Assembly (NCBI GenBank): GCA_004297725.1
Contig: SCUS01000118.1
Location: 1 to 56,154 of the forward strand
Origin: Myxococcaceae bacterium
Lineage (GTDB): Bacteria; Myxococcota_A; Polyangia; Polyangiales; Ga0077539
DNA length: 56,154 nt
Reading direction: 5' to 3'
Position numbers and translations under genes: made by a program. The notes under the pieces were generated by a model, which did not search any database, was not told the origin of the DNA, and worked only from the letters and a program-made list of their open reading frames with translations. Within the stretch, counting starts at the first letter, position 1; every line of letters starts with the position of its first letter. This document shows positions 44,126 through 52,178 of the stretch, piece after piece.

Positions 44126-45304
44126 ATGTCGAAGACCGAGGTGTTCATTTGCAGCGCGGTGCGCACGCCCATCGGGGCGTTTCAGGGCTCGCTGGCGGAC
44201 GTGGCGGCGACGCGGCTCGGGGCGACGGCGGTGAAGGCCGCGCTCGAGCGCGCGAAGGTGGCGCCCGACCAGGTGGGCGAGGTCTACATGGGCAACGTGC
44301 TGACCGCGGGCGAGGGGCAGGCGCCGGCGAGGCAGGCGGCCCTCTACGCGGGGCTGCCGACGGACGTGCCGTGCACGACGGTGAGCAAGGTCTGCGGGTC
44401 GGGGCTGATGGCGGTGATGCTCGGCGCCAAGAGCATCCTGCTGGGTGACGCCGAGGTGGTGGTGGTGGGCGGCATGGAGAGCATGTCCAACGTGCCGTAC
44501 TACCTGCCGACGGCGCGCAAGGGGATGCGCATGGGCAACGCGACGGTCATCGACGGGATGATCCACGACGGCCTGTGGGACCCGTACAAGAACTTCCACA
44601 TGGGCGTGGCGGGCGAGCTCTGCGCGAAGGAGATGTCCTTCAGTCGCGAGGCGCAGGACGCGTTCGCGAAGGAGAGCTACCGCCGGGCGCTGGCGGCGCA
44701 GTCCGAGGGCCTCTTCGCCGACGAGATCGTCGGGGTGACCATCGAGGGCCGCAAGGGCGCGGTCACGGTGCTGGAGGACGACGAGCCCAAGCGCGGCGAC
44801 GCCGACAAGATGTCCTCGCTCAAGCCGGCTTTTGACAAGGCCGGGACGATCACCGCGGCCAACGCGAGCAAGATCAACGACGGCGCCTCGGCGCTGGTGC
44901 TGGCCTCGGGCGACGCGGTGAAGCGCCTCGGGCTCACCCCCCTCGCGCGCGTGGTCGGCTACGGCAGCGCCGCGCAGGAGCCCGAGTGGTTCACCACGGC
45001 GCCCTCCAAGGCGATCTCGGCGACGCTCAAGCGCACGGGGCTCTCGGTCTCGGACATCGACCTCTTCGAGGTCAACGAGGCCTTCGCGGTGGTGGCCCTC
45101 GCCGTCGCGCAGAAGTCGGGCATCGACCTGGCGAAGGTCAACGTCCACGGCGGCGCCGTGGCGCTCGGCCACCCCATCGGGGCGAGCGGCGCGCGCATCC
45201 TGACGACGCTGACGCACGCGATGGCGAAGCGCGGCGCGAAGCGGGGCCTGGCGACGCTCTGCATCGGCGGCGGCGAGGCCGTCGCGGTGGTGATCGAGCG
45301 ATAG
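44126..45304 (+). CDS. Acetyl-CoA C-acetyltransferase (thiolase)
   Basis: This 392-aa enzyme condenses two acetyl-CoA or cleaves acetoacetyl-CoA. The acylated Cys90 is in TVSKVCGSGL, the His is in GGAVALGHPIGASGARI (about 349), and the second catalytic Cys (about 379) is in LCIGGGEAVAV. Length suits a biosynthetic-type thiolase (AtoB/PhaA/ThlA). AAGGAGAG lies before the ATG. With the downstream hydroxyacyl-CoA dehydrogenase and crotonase it could run acetyl-CoA to crotonyl-CoA or the reverse. Confidence 0.95.
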   Translation: MSKTEVFICSAVRTPIGAFQGSLADVAATRLGATAVKAALERAKVAPDQVGEVYMGNVLTAGEGQAPARQAALYAGLPTDVPCTTVSKVCGSGLMAVMLGAKSILLGDAEVVVVGGMESMSNVPYYLPTARKGMRMGNATVIDGMIHDGLWDPYKNFHMGVAGELCAKEMSFSREAQDAFAKESYRRALAAQSEGLFADEIVGVTIEGRKGAVTVLEDDEPKRGDADKMSSLKPAFDKAGTITAANASKINDGASALVLASGDAVKRLGLTPLARVVGYGSAAQEPEWFTTAPSKAISATLKRTGLSVSDIDLFEVNEAFAVVALAVAQKSGIDLAKVNVHGGAVALGHPIGASGARILTTLTHAMAKRGAKRGLATLCIGGGEAVAVVIER

Positions 45305-45321
45305 CGGAGGGGAGGGAGCGT

Positions 45322-45354
45322 CCCGGCGGGGGGCTGCGAGGCCGATCCGCCGGG
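45322..45354. terminator. Hairpin between convergent genes (no T-tract)
   Basis: CCCGGCGG (45322-45329) and CCGCCGGG (45347-45354) can pair around an 18-nt loop. It sits in the 56-nt gap between the thiolase and the minus-strand beta-barrel gene, so it may end both transcripts. No run of T follows on either strand. Confidence 0.35.
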
Positions 45355-45360
45355 GCGGCG

Positions 45361-46047
45361 CTACTGGATGTCGGAGAAGTCCGGCTGCGCGCCGAAGAGG
45401 AAGCCGAGGCCGAAGGTGAAGACCACGCCCTCGCTGTCGAAGTTGTAGTAGCCGGTGAACTCGGGCTGGAGCGCGAAGGCGTTGCTGATGCGGATGTTGG
45501 CGCCGAGGCCCAGCCGGGGCATGAAGCCGCTGCCGTTGTAGCTGGTCGCGGAGGTGCTGGAGCCCGACGAGCTGGAGGTGGTGGTGCCGAAGGCGACGGC
45601 GTAGGCGAGGCCCGGGGTCGCGATCAGGCTGAAGTTGCGCGACAGGTTGAAGCCGAGGACCACCGGGAGGTTGAGGTACATGAACCCGACGCCCTCGTCG
45701 GAGGTCGCGATGAACATGCCCTGGATGCCGGGGTCGATGGCGAGGTCGAAGGCTCCTCGGAGGAGGTTGATCTTCACGTCCATGCCGGGCATCGAGAGGT
45801 TGCCCAGGCGGAGGCCGAGGTCGACGTTCTCGGCGACGCCGATGCGGAGCTGGTAGGTAGGGGCGGTCGGCATCACGAGGGTGTTGCCGCGGACTCCGGC
45901 GCCGATGACCTCGGCGGCCATGGTGTGCTGGATGGTCCCCTGCGGAATCGTGCGGGCGGTGCCGTAGATGCTCGGCGAGGGACAGCCGGTGGTGAGGGCG
46001 CCGACGAGCGCGAGGCCGGCGAGCGGACGGGTCCATCGAAGGTTCAT
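45361..46047 (-). CDS. Beta-barrel lipoprotein-like outer-membrane protein
   Basis: This 228-aa protein has a signal with lipobox (LTTGC) and then alternating strands (YQLRIGVAENVDLGLRLGNLS, LNLPVVLGFNLSRNFSLIAT, PRLGLGANIRISNAFAL, and a C-terminal VVFTFGLGFLFG). This suggests a small outer-membrane barrel. A Ser/Thr-rich loop lies near 150. No family is assigned. It interrupts the CoA-enzyme genes on the opposite strand and has no evident link to them. Confidence 0.7.
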   Translation of the reverse strand: MNLRWTRPLAGLALVGALTTGCPSPSIYGTARTIPQGTIQHTMAAEVIGAGVRGNTLVMPTAPTYQLRIGVAENVDLGLRLGNLSMPGMDVKINLLRGAFDLAIDPGIQGMFIATSDEGVGFMYLNLPVVLGFNLSRNFSLIATPGLAYAVAFGTTTSSSSGSSTSATSYNGSGFMPRLGLGANIRISNAFALQPEFTGYYNFDSEGVVFTFGLGFLFGAQPDFSDIQ

Positions 46048-46178
46048 TGGGTCTCTTGTACTCCCCGCGGTGCTAGACCGCGTTTTTCGAGGCTATATGC
46101 CTCCCTACGCCGCCCACAAGGGATTGGTGCACCTCCAGGGGTTGACGATCATGACGGCGGTGGACTACCCGCTTCGCC

Positions 46179-47039
46179 ATGAGTGACATCGCGATTTTCG
46201 GTGTGTTGGGCGCTGGACAGATGGGGTCGGGCATCGCCCAGGTCGCGGCCGGCGCGGGCTGGACGGTGAAGCTCGCGGACGCCTCGCTCGATCGGGCGAC
46301 GGCGGCGCGGGACAAGATCGCCGGCGGGCTGCGCAAGCTGGTGGAGAAGGGGAAGGTCTCGGCCGACGAGGCGGGCGCGCTCGTGGGGCGCATCGTCCCG
46401 GTGGGCTCCCTCGAGGAGCTCGGCGACGCCGACCTCGTGGTCGAGGCGGTGACCGAGCACCTCGACACCAAGCTCGCGCTCTTCGCGAAGCTCGACGCCG
46501 CGGTGAAGCCCGGCGCGGTGCTGGCCAGCAACACCAGCTCCATCTCGCTCACCCGCATCGCGGCCGCGACGCGTCGCCCGGCCGACGTGGTGGGACTGCA
46601 CTTCTTCAACCCCGTCCCGATGATGCGGCTCGTGGAGATCGTGCGCGCGCTGCAGACCAGCGACGAGACCTACCAGCGGGCGCTCGCCGCCGTCGCGGGG
46701 CTCAACAAGACCGCCGTGACCGCCAAGGACAGCCCCGGCTTCCTCGTCAACCGCATGCTGCTCCCGCTGCTGCTGGAGGCGGTGTTCGTGCTGGAGAACG
46801 GCCTCGGCACGCCCCACGACATCGACCACGCGGCGAAGCTCGGGCTCAACCACCCGATGGGGCCGCTCGAGCTCTCGGACTTCATCGGGCTCGACACCGT
46901 GCTGGCCATCGCCGACGTGCTGCAGCGCGAGTTCGGCGACGACAAGTACCGCGCGCCGGTGCTGCTGCGTAACTACGTCGCCGCGGGGTGGCTCGGCCGC
47001 AAGACCGGCCGCGGGTTCTACTCCTACGAGAAGAAGTGA
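46179..47039 (+). CDS. hbd: 3-hydroxybutyryl-CoA dehydrogenase
   Basis: This 286-aa enzyme has the NAD-binding signature GVLGAGQMGSGIAQVA at the start, then EAVTEHLDTK, SNTSSISLTRIA, and the catalytic HFFNPVPMMRLVEIV. The C-terminal domain includes DSPGFLVNRMLLPLLLEAV. It oxidises or reduces 3-hydroxyacyl-CoA. The enoyl-CoA hydratase follows 13 nt downstream, so the pair forms an operon. Confidence 0.94.
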   Translation: MSDIAIFGVLGAGQMGSGIAQVAAGAGWTVKLADASLDRATAARDKIAGGLRKLVEKGKVSADEAGALVGRIVPVGSLEELGDADLVVEAVTEHLDTKLALFAKLDAAVKPGAVLASNTSSISLTRIAAATRRPADVVGLHFFNPVPMMRLVEIVRALQTSDETYQRALAAVAGLNKTAVTAKDSPGFLVNRMLLPLLLEAVFVLENGLGTPHDIDHAAKLGLNHPMGPLELSDFIGLDTVLAIADVLQREFGDDKYRAPVLLRNYVAAGWLGRKTGRGFYSYEKK

Positions 47040-47052
47040 GAGGGAGGCGCTG

Positions 47053-47841
47053 ATGGACTACGAGACGATCCGGGTCGCGGTCGAGGGGCACGTGGCGACG
47101 GTGGTCATCCACCGCCCAGAGAAGCTCAACGCGCTCAACGCGAGGGTGATCGAGGAGCTCACGCAGGCCTTCACGGCCCTCGCGGCGCAGCCCGAGGTGC
47201 GGGTGGCGGTGCTCACCGGCGCCGGCGACAAGGCCTTCGTGGCGGGCGCGGACATCGCGGAGATGGCCGGGCTCGACAGCGAGGCGGCGGCGCGCTTCGC
47301 CCGCAAGGGCCACGCGCTGGGCGAGCTCATGGCGGCGGTGGGCTACCCCATCATCGCGGCGGTCAACGGCTTCGCGCTCGGCGGGGGGACGGAGATCGCG
47401 CTCGCGTGCGACCTCATCGTCGCCAGCGAGAAGGCGAAGTTCGGCCAGCCCGAGGTGGGCCTCGGGGTGATCCCGGGCTTCGGGGGCACGGTGCGCCTCG
47501 CGAGGCGCGTGGGCGTCGGCAAGGCGAGGGAGCTGGTGCTGGTGGGCTCGGTCATCGGCGCGGCCGAGGCGCTCTCCATCGGGCTCGCCGACCGGGTGGT
47601 GCCCGCGGAGTCGCTGGCCGCGGAGGTGAAGACCCTGGCCGACGCGATCGCGAAGAACGCGCCGCTCGCGGTGGGCCACGCCAAGCGGGTGATGAACGCG
47701 GCGGAGAACGTTCCGCTCGGCGTCGCCAAGGAGCTCGAGATCCAGGGCTTCGCGCTCTGCTTCGCCACCGCCGACCAGAAGAGCGGCATGCGCACCTTCG
47801 TGGAGAACCCCCGCGCGCCGCGCACTTTCGAAGGGAAGTGA
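47053..47841 (+). CDS. Enoyl-CoA hydratase (crotonase family)
   Basis: This 262-aa protein has the crotonase fold: PEKLNALNARVIEELT near the start, the oxyanion block GDKAFVAGADIAEM, NGFALGGGTEIALACDL and FGQPEVGLGVIPGFGGTVRL with both catalytic Glu positions visible. It hydrates crotonyl-CoA or related enoyl-CoAs. It is translated from a GAGGG-type site 6 nt before ATG. With hbd and thiolase it makes a short-chain acyl-CoA route; no acyl-CoA dehydrogenase is in the window. Confidence 0.93.
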   Translation: MDYETIRVAVEGHVATVVIHRPEKLNALNARVIEELTQAFTALAAQPEVRVAVLTGAGDKAFVAGADIAEMAGLDSEAAARFARKGHALGELMAAVGYPIIAAVNGFALGGGTEIALACDLIVASEKAKFGQPEVGLGVIPGFGGTVRLARRVGVGKARELVLVGSVIGAAEALSIGLADRVVPAESLAAEVKTLADAIAKNAPLAVGHAKRVMNAAENVPLGVAKELEIQGFALCFATADQKSGMRTFVENPRAPRTFEGK

Positions 47842-47859
47842 ACGCGTGCGTTTTTTTCT

Positions 47860-47889
47860 TTGACAGTCCGCCCGAGCCGGGAGTACACA
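47860..47889 (+). promoter_or_regulatory. Promoter of tRNA-Asp
   Basis: A perfect -35 TTGACA (47860-47865) is followed after 18 nt by TACACA (47884-47889), a weak -10. The tRNA begins 45 nt later. It follows a T-run (47851-47857) after the enoyl-CoA hydratase gene. Confidence 0.55.
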
Positions 47890-47933
47890 GCGTCTCCCTT
47901 CGACGGGAAGCGGTCACAAACCGCTGACTGAGT

Positions 47934-48007
47934 GGGGTGGTAGCGAAGCTGGTTATCGCGCTGGCCTGTCACGCCGGAGATCGCGGGTTCAAGTCCCGTC
48001 CACCTCG
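47934..48007 (+). tRNA. tRNA-Asp (anticodon GTC)
   Basis: A full cloverleaf is formed. The acceptor is GGGGTGG with CCACCTC (one G-T pair) and discriminator G48007. The anticodon stem is CTGGC/GCCGG with loop CTGTCAC and anticodon GTC at 47968-47970. The T-arm is GCGGG-TTCAAGT-CCCGT. The D-stem GCGA/TCGC is paired but differs from the usual GCTC/GAGC. The 3' CCA is not encoded (CCT follows). Confidence 0.93.
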
Positions 48008-48029
48008 CCTTGATGATCGAACGACGAAC

Positions 48030-48066
48030 GCCCCGGTGAACCGATGAGGTTCCCGGGGCTTTGTCG
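48030..48066 (+). terminator. Terminator after tRNA-Asp
   Basis: GCCCCGG-T-GAACC pairs with GGTTCCCGGGGC around a GATGA loop, leaving one bulged T, and TTTGTCGTTT follows. It sits 22 nt past the tRNA end and should end its transcript. Confidence 0.75.
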
Positions 48067-48152
48067 TTTCCGGGCTCTACCAGGCGCGTGTGGCGTCGAA
48101 GGCGACGGGCTCCGTGCCCATCGCCGACGCGCTCGCTGGGGTGGGGGGGGAA

Positions 48153-48722
48153 TCAGAAGAGGGTCGCGGCGTCGCGGGCGGCGCGCACCAGGTCGTCGAA
48201 GGCGGAGCGCTCCTGCTGCACGGCGACGGCGAGCTCGTCGAGCTTGCTGGCCATGGGCTCGCGCCGCTCGGCCGGGGGGTTGCCTGCGCTGCGGCTCACG
48301 TCCTGCTCGAGCAGCCGCGCGCTGGCGGTGAGGCGCATCAGCGACGAGCGCTCCCGCTCCCGCAGCCGGTAGACCTCGAGCGGCGGGTTCTGGATCGACT
48401 CGATGAAGCTGTTGGGCGCCACGAGGAGCTCGGCCATCGGGCCGCGGTGGCACTCGTTGAAGGGCCTCGGGAGCGTTCCGCCGCGGACGGCGTCGGCGAC
48501 GCGACGGATCTCCGCCGAGTCGGTGGAGCCGAAGCATCGGCGCAGGGCCGTGTCGATGTAGCGCTGGTGGGTCTCGTCGACGCGCTTCGCCCAGAGGCGG
48601 CGCGGATCGCGCGCGTGACGCCACGCCAGGAAGATCCCGATGGCGCCCACGACGAGGGCGATGTTGATCAAGAGCGGGGCGCGCGACGCGCGTGGCTTCG
48701 GGGAGTCGGTGGTGTTGGCCAT
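48153..48722 (-). CDS. Membrane-anchored protein, unknown
   Basis: This 189-aa protein has a short N-terminal cytosolic segment, one membrane helix (LLINIALVVGAIGIFLAW, about 17-34) and a helical, Arg/Glu-rich periplasmic or cytosolic body with two cysteines (RRCFGSTD and NECHRG). It is not recognised. It stands alone, divergent to the HARE-domain gene, with a TACGAT box at 48755-48760. Low similarity to known families is expected from its composition. Confidence 0.65.
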   Translation of the reverse strand: MANTTDSPKPRASRAPLLINIALVVGAIGIFLAWRHARDPRRLWAKRVDETHQRYIDTALRRCFGSTDSAEIRRVADAVRGGTLPRPFNECHRGPMAELLVAPNSFIESIQNPPLEVYRLRERERSSLMRLTASARLLEQDVSRSAGNPPAERREPMASKLDELAVAVQQERSAFDDLVRAARDAATLF

Positions 48723-48997
48723 TGGGGGTGCTTGGGGGGGGTCCGGAGTGTCGAATCGTAGGTAGTCGATCCATGGTGACGGCGCTACGGCCGACGAGTG
48801 GAGAACCGTTGCGACGGCGCTTTACCTCTCCGGGTACTTCGGCGTAGGGTTCGGCCCGGCATCGCGTGTTCAGGGGTAATAGGGCCCTGGTACGTGGCGG
48901 TGTCCGCATAGAGTCGATCAGCCCGCGTACGTGGCCCCCGAATGTTCGGGCGAGCGCGCAAGCGAAGGGGCGGTCGACCATCGAACCGAGGATTCCC

Positions 48998-50710
48998 ATG
49001 ACGTTCACCGAGGCCGCTGAGGCCGTGCTGCGCAAGGTCGGCAAGCCCTTGCATTTCAAGAAGATCACGCAGATCTCGATCGACGAGAACCTGCTGTCGC
49101 ACGTGGGCAAGACCCCGGAGGTCACCATGAGCACGCGGCTCGCGACGCTGACCCGCCGCGACGACGCCGCGCAGAACATCGTGCGCGTCCGCCCGGGCGT
49201 GTTCGGTCTGCGCGAGTGGGGTTCGATCGACGCCGCCGCGGTCGAGGAGACCGAGACCGTCGAGGCCACCGTGGCCGCCCCGGTGGCCGTCGTCGCCGCT
49301 CCCGTCGCCGTTCCCGTCGCGGCTCCCGTCGCCGCTGCCCGCGCCGCCGCTCCCGAGGCCGAGGAGGCCGAGGAGCTTCCCGAGCACGCTGGCGAGGAGC
49401 TCACCGCCGAGGAGGCTCCGAAGGCCGTGAAGGCCGCGGCCCCCGCGCCGGTGGTCGACGAGGCCCCGCGCAGCGCCGAGGAGCTCGAGGTACAGGCCCG
49501 CATGGCCGCCGCGGTCGAGGGCCTCTCCGAGGAGGACGACGACGACGAGCCGCTGCTGGGCGGCTCTGCGGAGAAGCAGGACGGCAACAAGCGCCGCCGC
49601 CGCCGCCGCCGCCGCGGTCGCGCTGGCGAGCGCGTCGAGGGCGCCGAAGGGGCCGAGGGGGCCGACGGGGCGGTGGTGGCCGCCGAGGCGGAGACCCCGG
49701 TGGAGGGCGCGGCCCTCGAGGGCGAGGCGCCTCGGGAGGCGGGCGAGCGCACCGAGCAGCCCCGCGCCGAGCGCGGCGAGGAGCGCGGCCGGGGGCGTCG
49801 CGGCGACCGGGGTGACCGGGGTGACCGGGGTGACCGGGGTGACCGGGGTCCGCGCGAGGCGCGCGGCGAGGGCCGTCGGGACGAGCGCACCGAGGTGCGC
49901 GTCGAGGCTCCCGAAGGGCGTGACGAGGAGATCGGCCGCGACACGGCCGACGCGGTGGTGGCGATCCTGGCGAGGCGCGACGACCGCCAGCCGGTGGGGC
50001 TGCGCTCGCTGATCGAGGAGGGGCTCCGCACGGGCAAGCTCGCGGGCGACCCGGCGCTGCTGCAGTCCACCGTGTCCGCGGCCATCCGGGTCGACGGCGC
50101 TCGGCGCGGGCTGCGCGGCGAGCGTAGCCGGCTGCGGCTGGCCGGCGGCCGCGTGGGCCTGCTCGACTGGACCCTCCCTCCCGACCTGGTCCGCGCCGAG
50201 GCCGAGGCCCTCGCGGCGCTCGAGCGCCTGCGCGACGCCTCGCGGCGCTACGTCGTCCGGCGCATCAACGAGCTCCCGCAGGCCTCCTTCGTCGAGGCGG
50301 CGGCGCTGCTGCTGGAGCGCATGGGCATCTCGTCGCTGCGCTCGACGCGCCGGCCGGGGCTCTCGCAGGTCGAGGCCCACCTCTGCGGCATCGCCCGCCG
50401 TGGCCCCGAGGAGATCCCCGTCGCGATCGTGCTGCGCCGCGGCGGCGAGGTCGGTCGCGAGCGCGTGATCGAGCTCCGCGGCTCGCTCCATCACTACAAC
50501 AACGCCCGCGCGGGCTGGCTCTTGACCACCGGGCAGGTGCTCTCCGGCGCGCGCGACGAGGCCTCGCAGGACGGCGCGGCCCCCATCACGCTGGTGGACG
50601 GCGTCGGCCTCGGTCGGCTGCTCGACGAGCACAAGGTGCTGGTCAACCACTCGACCGTGACGCTCCCCTACCTGGACATCGACCTCTTCGATCAGCTCCG
50701 CGGCGGCTGA
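48998..50710 (+). CDS. HARE-HTH domain protein with C-terminal degenerate Mrr-like nuclease fold
   Basis: This 570-aa protein starts at 48998 with GAGGATT upstream. Residues 1-70 form a HARE-HTH domain (TEAAEAVLRKVGKPLHFKKI, and STRLATLTRRDD then a VRVRPGVFGLREW wing). A disordered acidic and basic linker follows (about 75-330), with eight successive Arg residues and a GDR repeat. The C-terminus resembles the Mrr_cat fold (IVLRRGGEVGRERVIELRG, then LLTTGQVLSGARDEAS and PITLVDGVGLGRLL). The usual D...QxK catalytic residues are not seen: the second is VLRR. It is probably a DNA- or chromatin-binding regulator rather than an active nuclease. Confidence 0.8.
   Translation: MTFTEAAEAVLRKVGKPLHFKKITQISIDENLLSHVGKTPEVTMSTRLATLTRRDDAAQNIVRVRPGVFGLREWGSIDAAAVEETETVEATVAAPVAVVAAPVAVPVAAPVAAARAAAPEAEEAEELPEHAGEELTAEEAPKAVKAAAPAPVVDEAPRSAEELEVQARMAAAVEGLSEEDDDDEPLLGGSAEKQDGNKRRRRRRRRGRAGERVEGAEGAEGADGAVVAAEAETPVEGAALEGEAPREAGERTEQPRAERGEERGRGRRGDRGDRGDRGDRGDRGPREARGEGRRDERTEVRVEAPEGRDEEIGRDTADAVVAILARRDDRQPVGLRSLIEEGLRTGKLAGDPALLQSTVSAAIRVDGARRGLRGERSRLRLAGGRVGLLDWTLPPDLVRAEAEALAALERLRDASRRYVVRRINELPQASFVEAAALLLERMGISSLRSTRRPGLSQVEAHLCGIARRGPEEIPVAIVLRRGGEVGRERVIELRGSLHHYNNARAGWLLTTGQVLSGARDEASQDGAAPITLVDGVGLGRLLDEHKVLVNHSTVTLPYLDIDLFDQLRGG
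49811..49846 (+). repeat. 9-bp tandem repeat, four perfect copies
   Basis: GGTGACCGG repeats four times without error, with a degenerate copy before it. In the protein it encodes a GDR tripeptide repeated five times. Such repeats can change in number by slippage and would lengthen the disordered linker without altering the frame. Confidence 0.8.
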
Positions 50711-50732
50711 TCGCCGTCTCCCGCCCCAGGAT

Positions 50733-50759
50733 GGTCGACCTCTCCCGAGGAGGTCGACC
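50733..50759. terminator. Hairpin between convergent genes (no T-tract)
   Basis: GGTCGACC (50733-50740) pairs with the same palindrome at 50752-50759 around TCTCCCGAGGA, extended by about two more pairs. It lies in the 58-nt gap between the HARE gene and a minus-strand lipoprotein gene. There is no T-tract on either side, so its termination role is inferred from position. Confidence 0.4.
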
Positions 50760-50768
50760 GTCGACCCT

Positions 50769-51416
50769 TCAGAAGCAGCCCCGCATGCACTCCCGGTAGC
50801 CTTCGTCGCCGCGCGCGACGCAGGCGGCGTCCTGCCGTGGGCACTGCGCCGTGGCGGTGCTCCACGCGGCCCGGCAGTCGTGCCCGCAGCTCGCGCCTGG
50901 AGGCTCGGCGCCGGTGTTGTCCTGGCGCGTGGGAGGCGGGGCGTTGACCGGGTTGCCGCCGGTCGAGATGCGCCCGTTCCATCGGCTCGCCGAGCTGGCC
51001 TCGGCGGGCCCCGGGGAGAGCGAGGCGACGCGGCCGACGTCCACCGTCAGCGGGGTGGCGGGCGGCGCCGCGGGGGCCATCACGGCCGGGGGGCCGACGG
51101 TCGGAGCGACGGGGCCGGGCGTGGCGATGCGGGCACCCGACGAGGGAACAACGGCGGCGCGGCGCTCGACGCCGCCGATGGCCGCGAGGCGGTTGCGGGC
51201 GAAGTCGACCCGGTCGGGGTTGGCGCCGTAGCTGTACGACTGGAGCCACGCGCTCCAGCACGACGAGCGCGCGGAGTCGGCGACGGCGGTGTCGTAGTCG
51301 AGGCCGTAGCAGCGCTCGAAGGCGCTCTCGCCGTCATACACGTATCGGTAATTGGGTCCGCACCCGACGAGGGCGGTGAAGGCCGTGAGGAGGGCGACGC
51401 GCGCTCGGCTGGACAT
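50769..51416 (-). CDS. Lipoprotein with Cys-rich C-terminus, unknown
   Basis: This 215-aa protein has a signal with a lipobox (LVGCG, Cys19). It continues with a short folded region (DGESAFERCYGLDYDT, SSCWSAWLQSYSYGAN), a Pro/Ala linker and a C-terminal segment with five cysteines (SCGHDCRAAW, QCPRQDAACVARG, ECMRGCF). The Cys pattern suggests disulfides or metal binding in the periplasm. A TACCAT box ends 6 nt before the ATG. Confidence 0.7.
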   Translation of the reverse strand: MSSRARVALLTAFTALVGCGPNYRYVYDGESAFERCYGLDYDTAVADSARSSCWSAWLQSYSYGANPDRVDFARNRLAAIGGVERRAAVVPSSGARIATPGPVAPTVGPPAVMAPAAPPATPLTVDVGRVASLSPGPAEASSASRWNGRISTGGNPVNAPPPTRQDNTGAEPPGASCGHDCRAAWSTATAQCPRQDAACVARGDEGYRECMRGCF

Positions 51417-51456
51417 GGCCGAATGGTAGCCCGCATCGGGGCGGCGCGCAGTGCAG

Positions 51457-52095
51457 CTACGAGGGGGAGAGCAGCCGGTGGGCGAGCTCGCGCCAGCGCC
51501 TCGCGGCGTCCTGCTGGGAGCGCACCTCCCCGAGGGTCGAGAGGGTGGCCGCGTCGGCGTGGCCGCGCACCTCGTCGATCATGGCGGTGGGGGAGAGGTT
51601 CTGCGAGAGCTCCAGGGCGAGCGAGCGGTGGGCCTCGGCGGTGCGACGGCAGTCGACGACCACCCGCGCGGTGTGGATGGTCTCCCGGATCGACCGGGGC
51701 AGCGTGGTGACCTGGGCGAGGTAGGACATCGGGAGCTGCACGGACTCGGCGAGGTTCCAGAGGTCGCGGGCGCTCCAGCAGGGGAGGGCCTCGGCGAAGT
51801 CCCAGCTCGTGTCGTACTCGACGGCGTCCAGAGCAAGCTCGGTGCGCAGCCCGCCGTCCGGGACGCCGAGCACCAGCTCCTGGATGGCGCCCTCGAACCA
51901 GCGGCGGCGGGTTCCCTCGAGCCCGCGGTCGCCCGCGACGGCGAGCGAGCGGAAGGCCTGCCGCCAGCGTCGACGGTCCGGGGCGCGCCGCTGGAGCACG
52001 TTGACCGCGCGCGGGAAGTCCCGGCGCCGGCAGAGGATCGCGGCGTCGTCGCTGATGCGGGTGTAGTCCACGACCACCAGTTGCTGAGTGCTCAT
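51457..52095 (-). CDS. Conserved-looking cytosolic protein, unknown
   Basis: This 212-aa, mostly helical, charged protein begins QQLVVVDYTRISDDAAILCR, continues with RAVNVLQRRAPDRRRWRQAF, a middle LALDAVEYDTSWDFAEALP, and ends ARRWRELAHRLLSPS. No family is recognised. The start at 52095 is the Met before VVVDYTRIS; an upstream TTG at 52134 would add 13 residues and has no better signal. It stands alone between the Cys-rich lipoprotein gene and valS. Confidence 0.6.
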   Translation of the reverse strand: MSTQQLVVVDYTRISDDAAILCRRRDFPRAVNVLQRRAPDRRRWRQAFRSLAVAGDRGLEGTRRRWFEGAIQELVLGVPDGGLRTELALDAVEYDTSWDFAEALPCWSARDLWNLAESVQLPMSYLAQVTTLPRSIRETIHTARVVVDCRRTAEAHRSLALELSQNLSPTAMIDEVRGHADAATLSTLGEVRSQQDAARRWRELAHRLLSPS

Positions 52096-52178
52096 CGAAC
52101 CGGAGGGTTCGCAGAGCTCCCGGGGGCTGGTCAAAGAACGTGCAGGGCGGAGACCTTAGGGGGAGGGGAGGCTTTACC

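Noticed and set aside
43133..46036. A minus-strand open frame of about 970 codons
   Set aside because: It lies opposite the Mla ATPase and thiolase, both with intact motifs, and has an Arg/His-rich shadow composition.
47989..50085. A minus-strand open frame with a Ser/Pro/Arg-rich product
   Set aside because: It covers the tRNA terminator and lies antisense to the HARE gene; repeats mirror the GGTGACCGG repeat rather than real coding.
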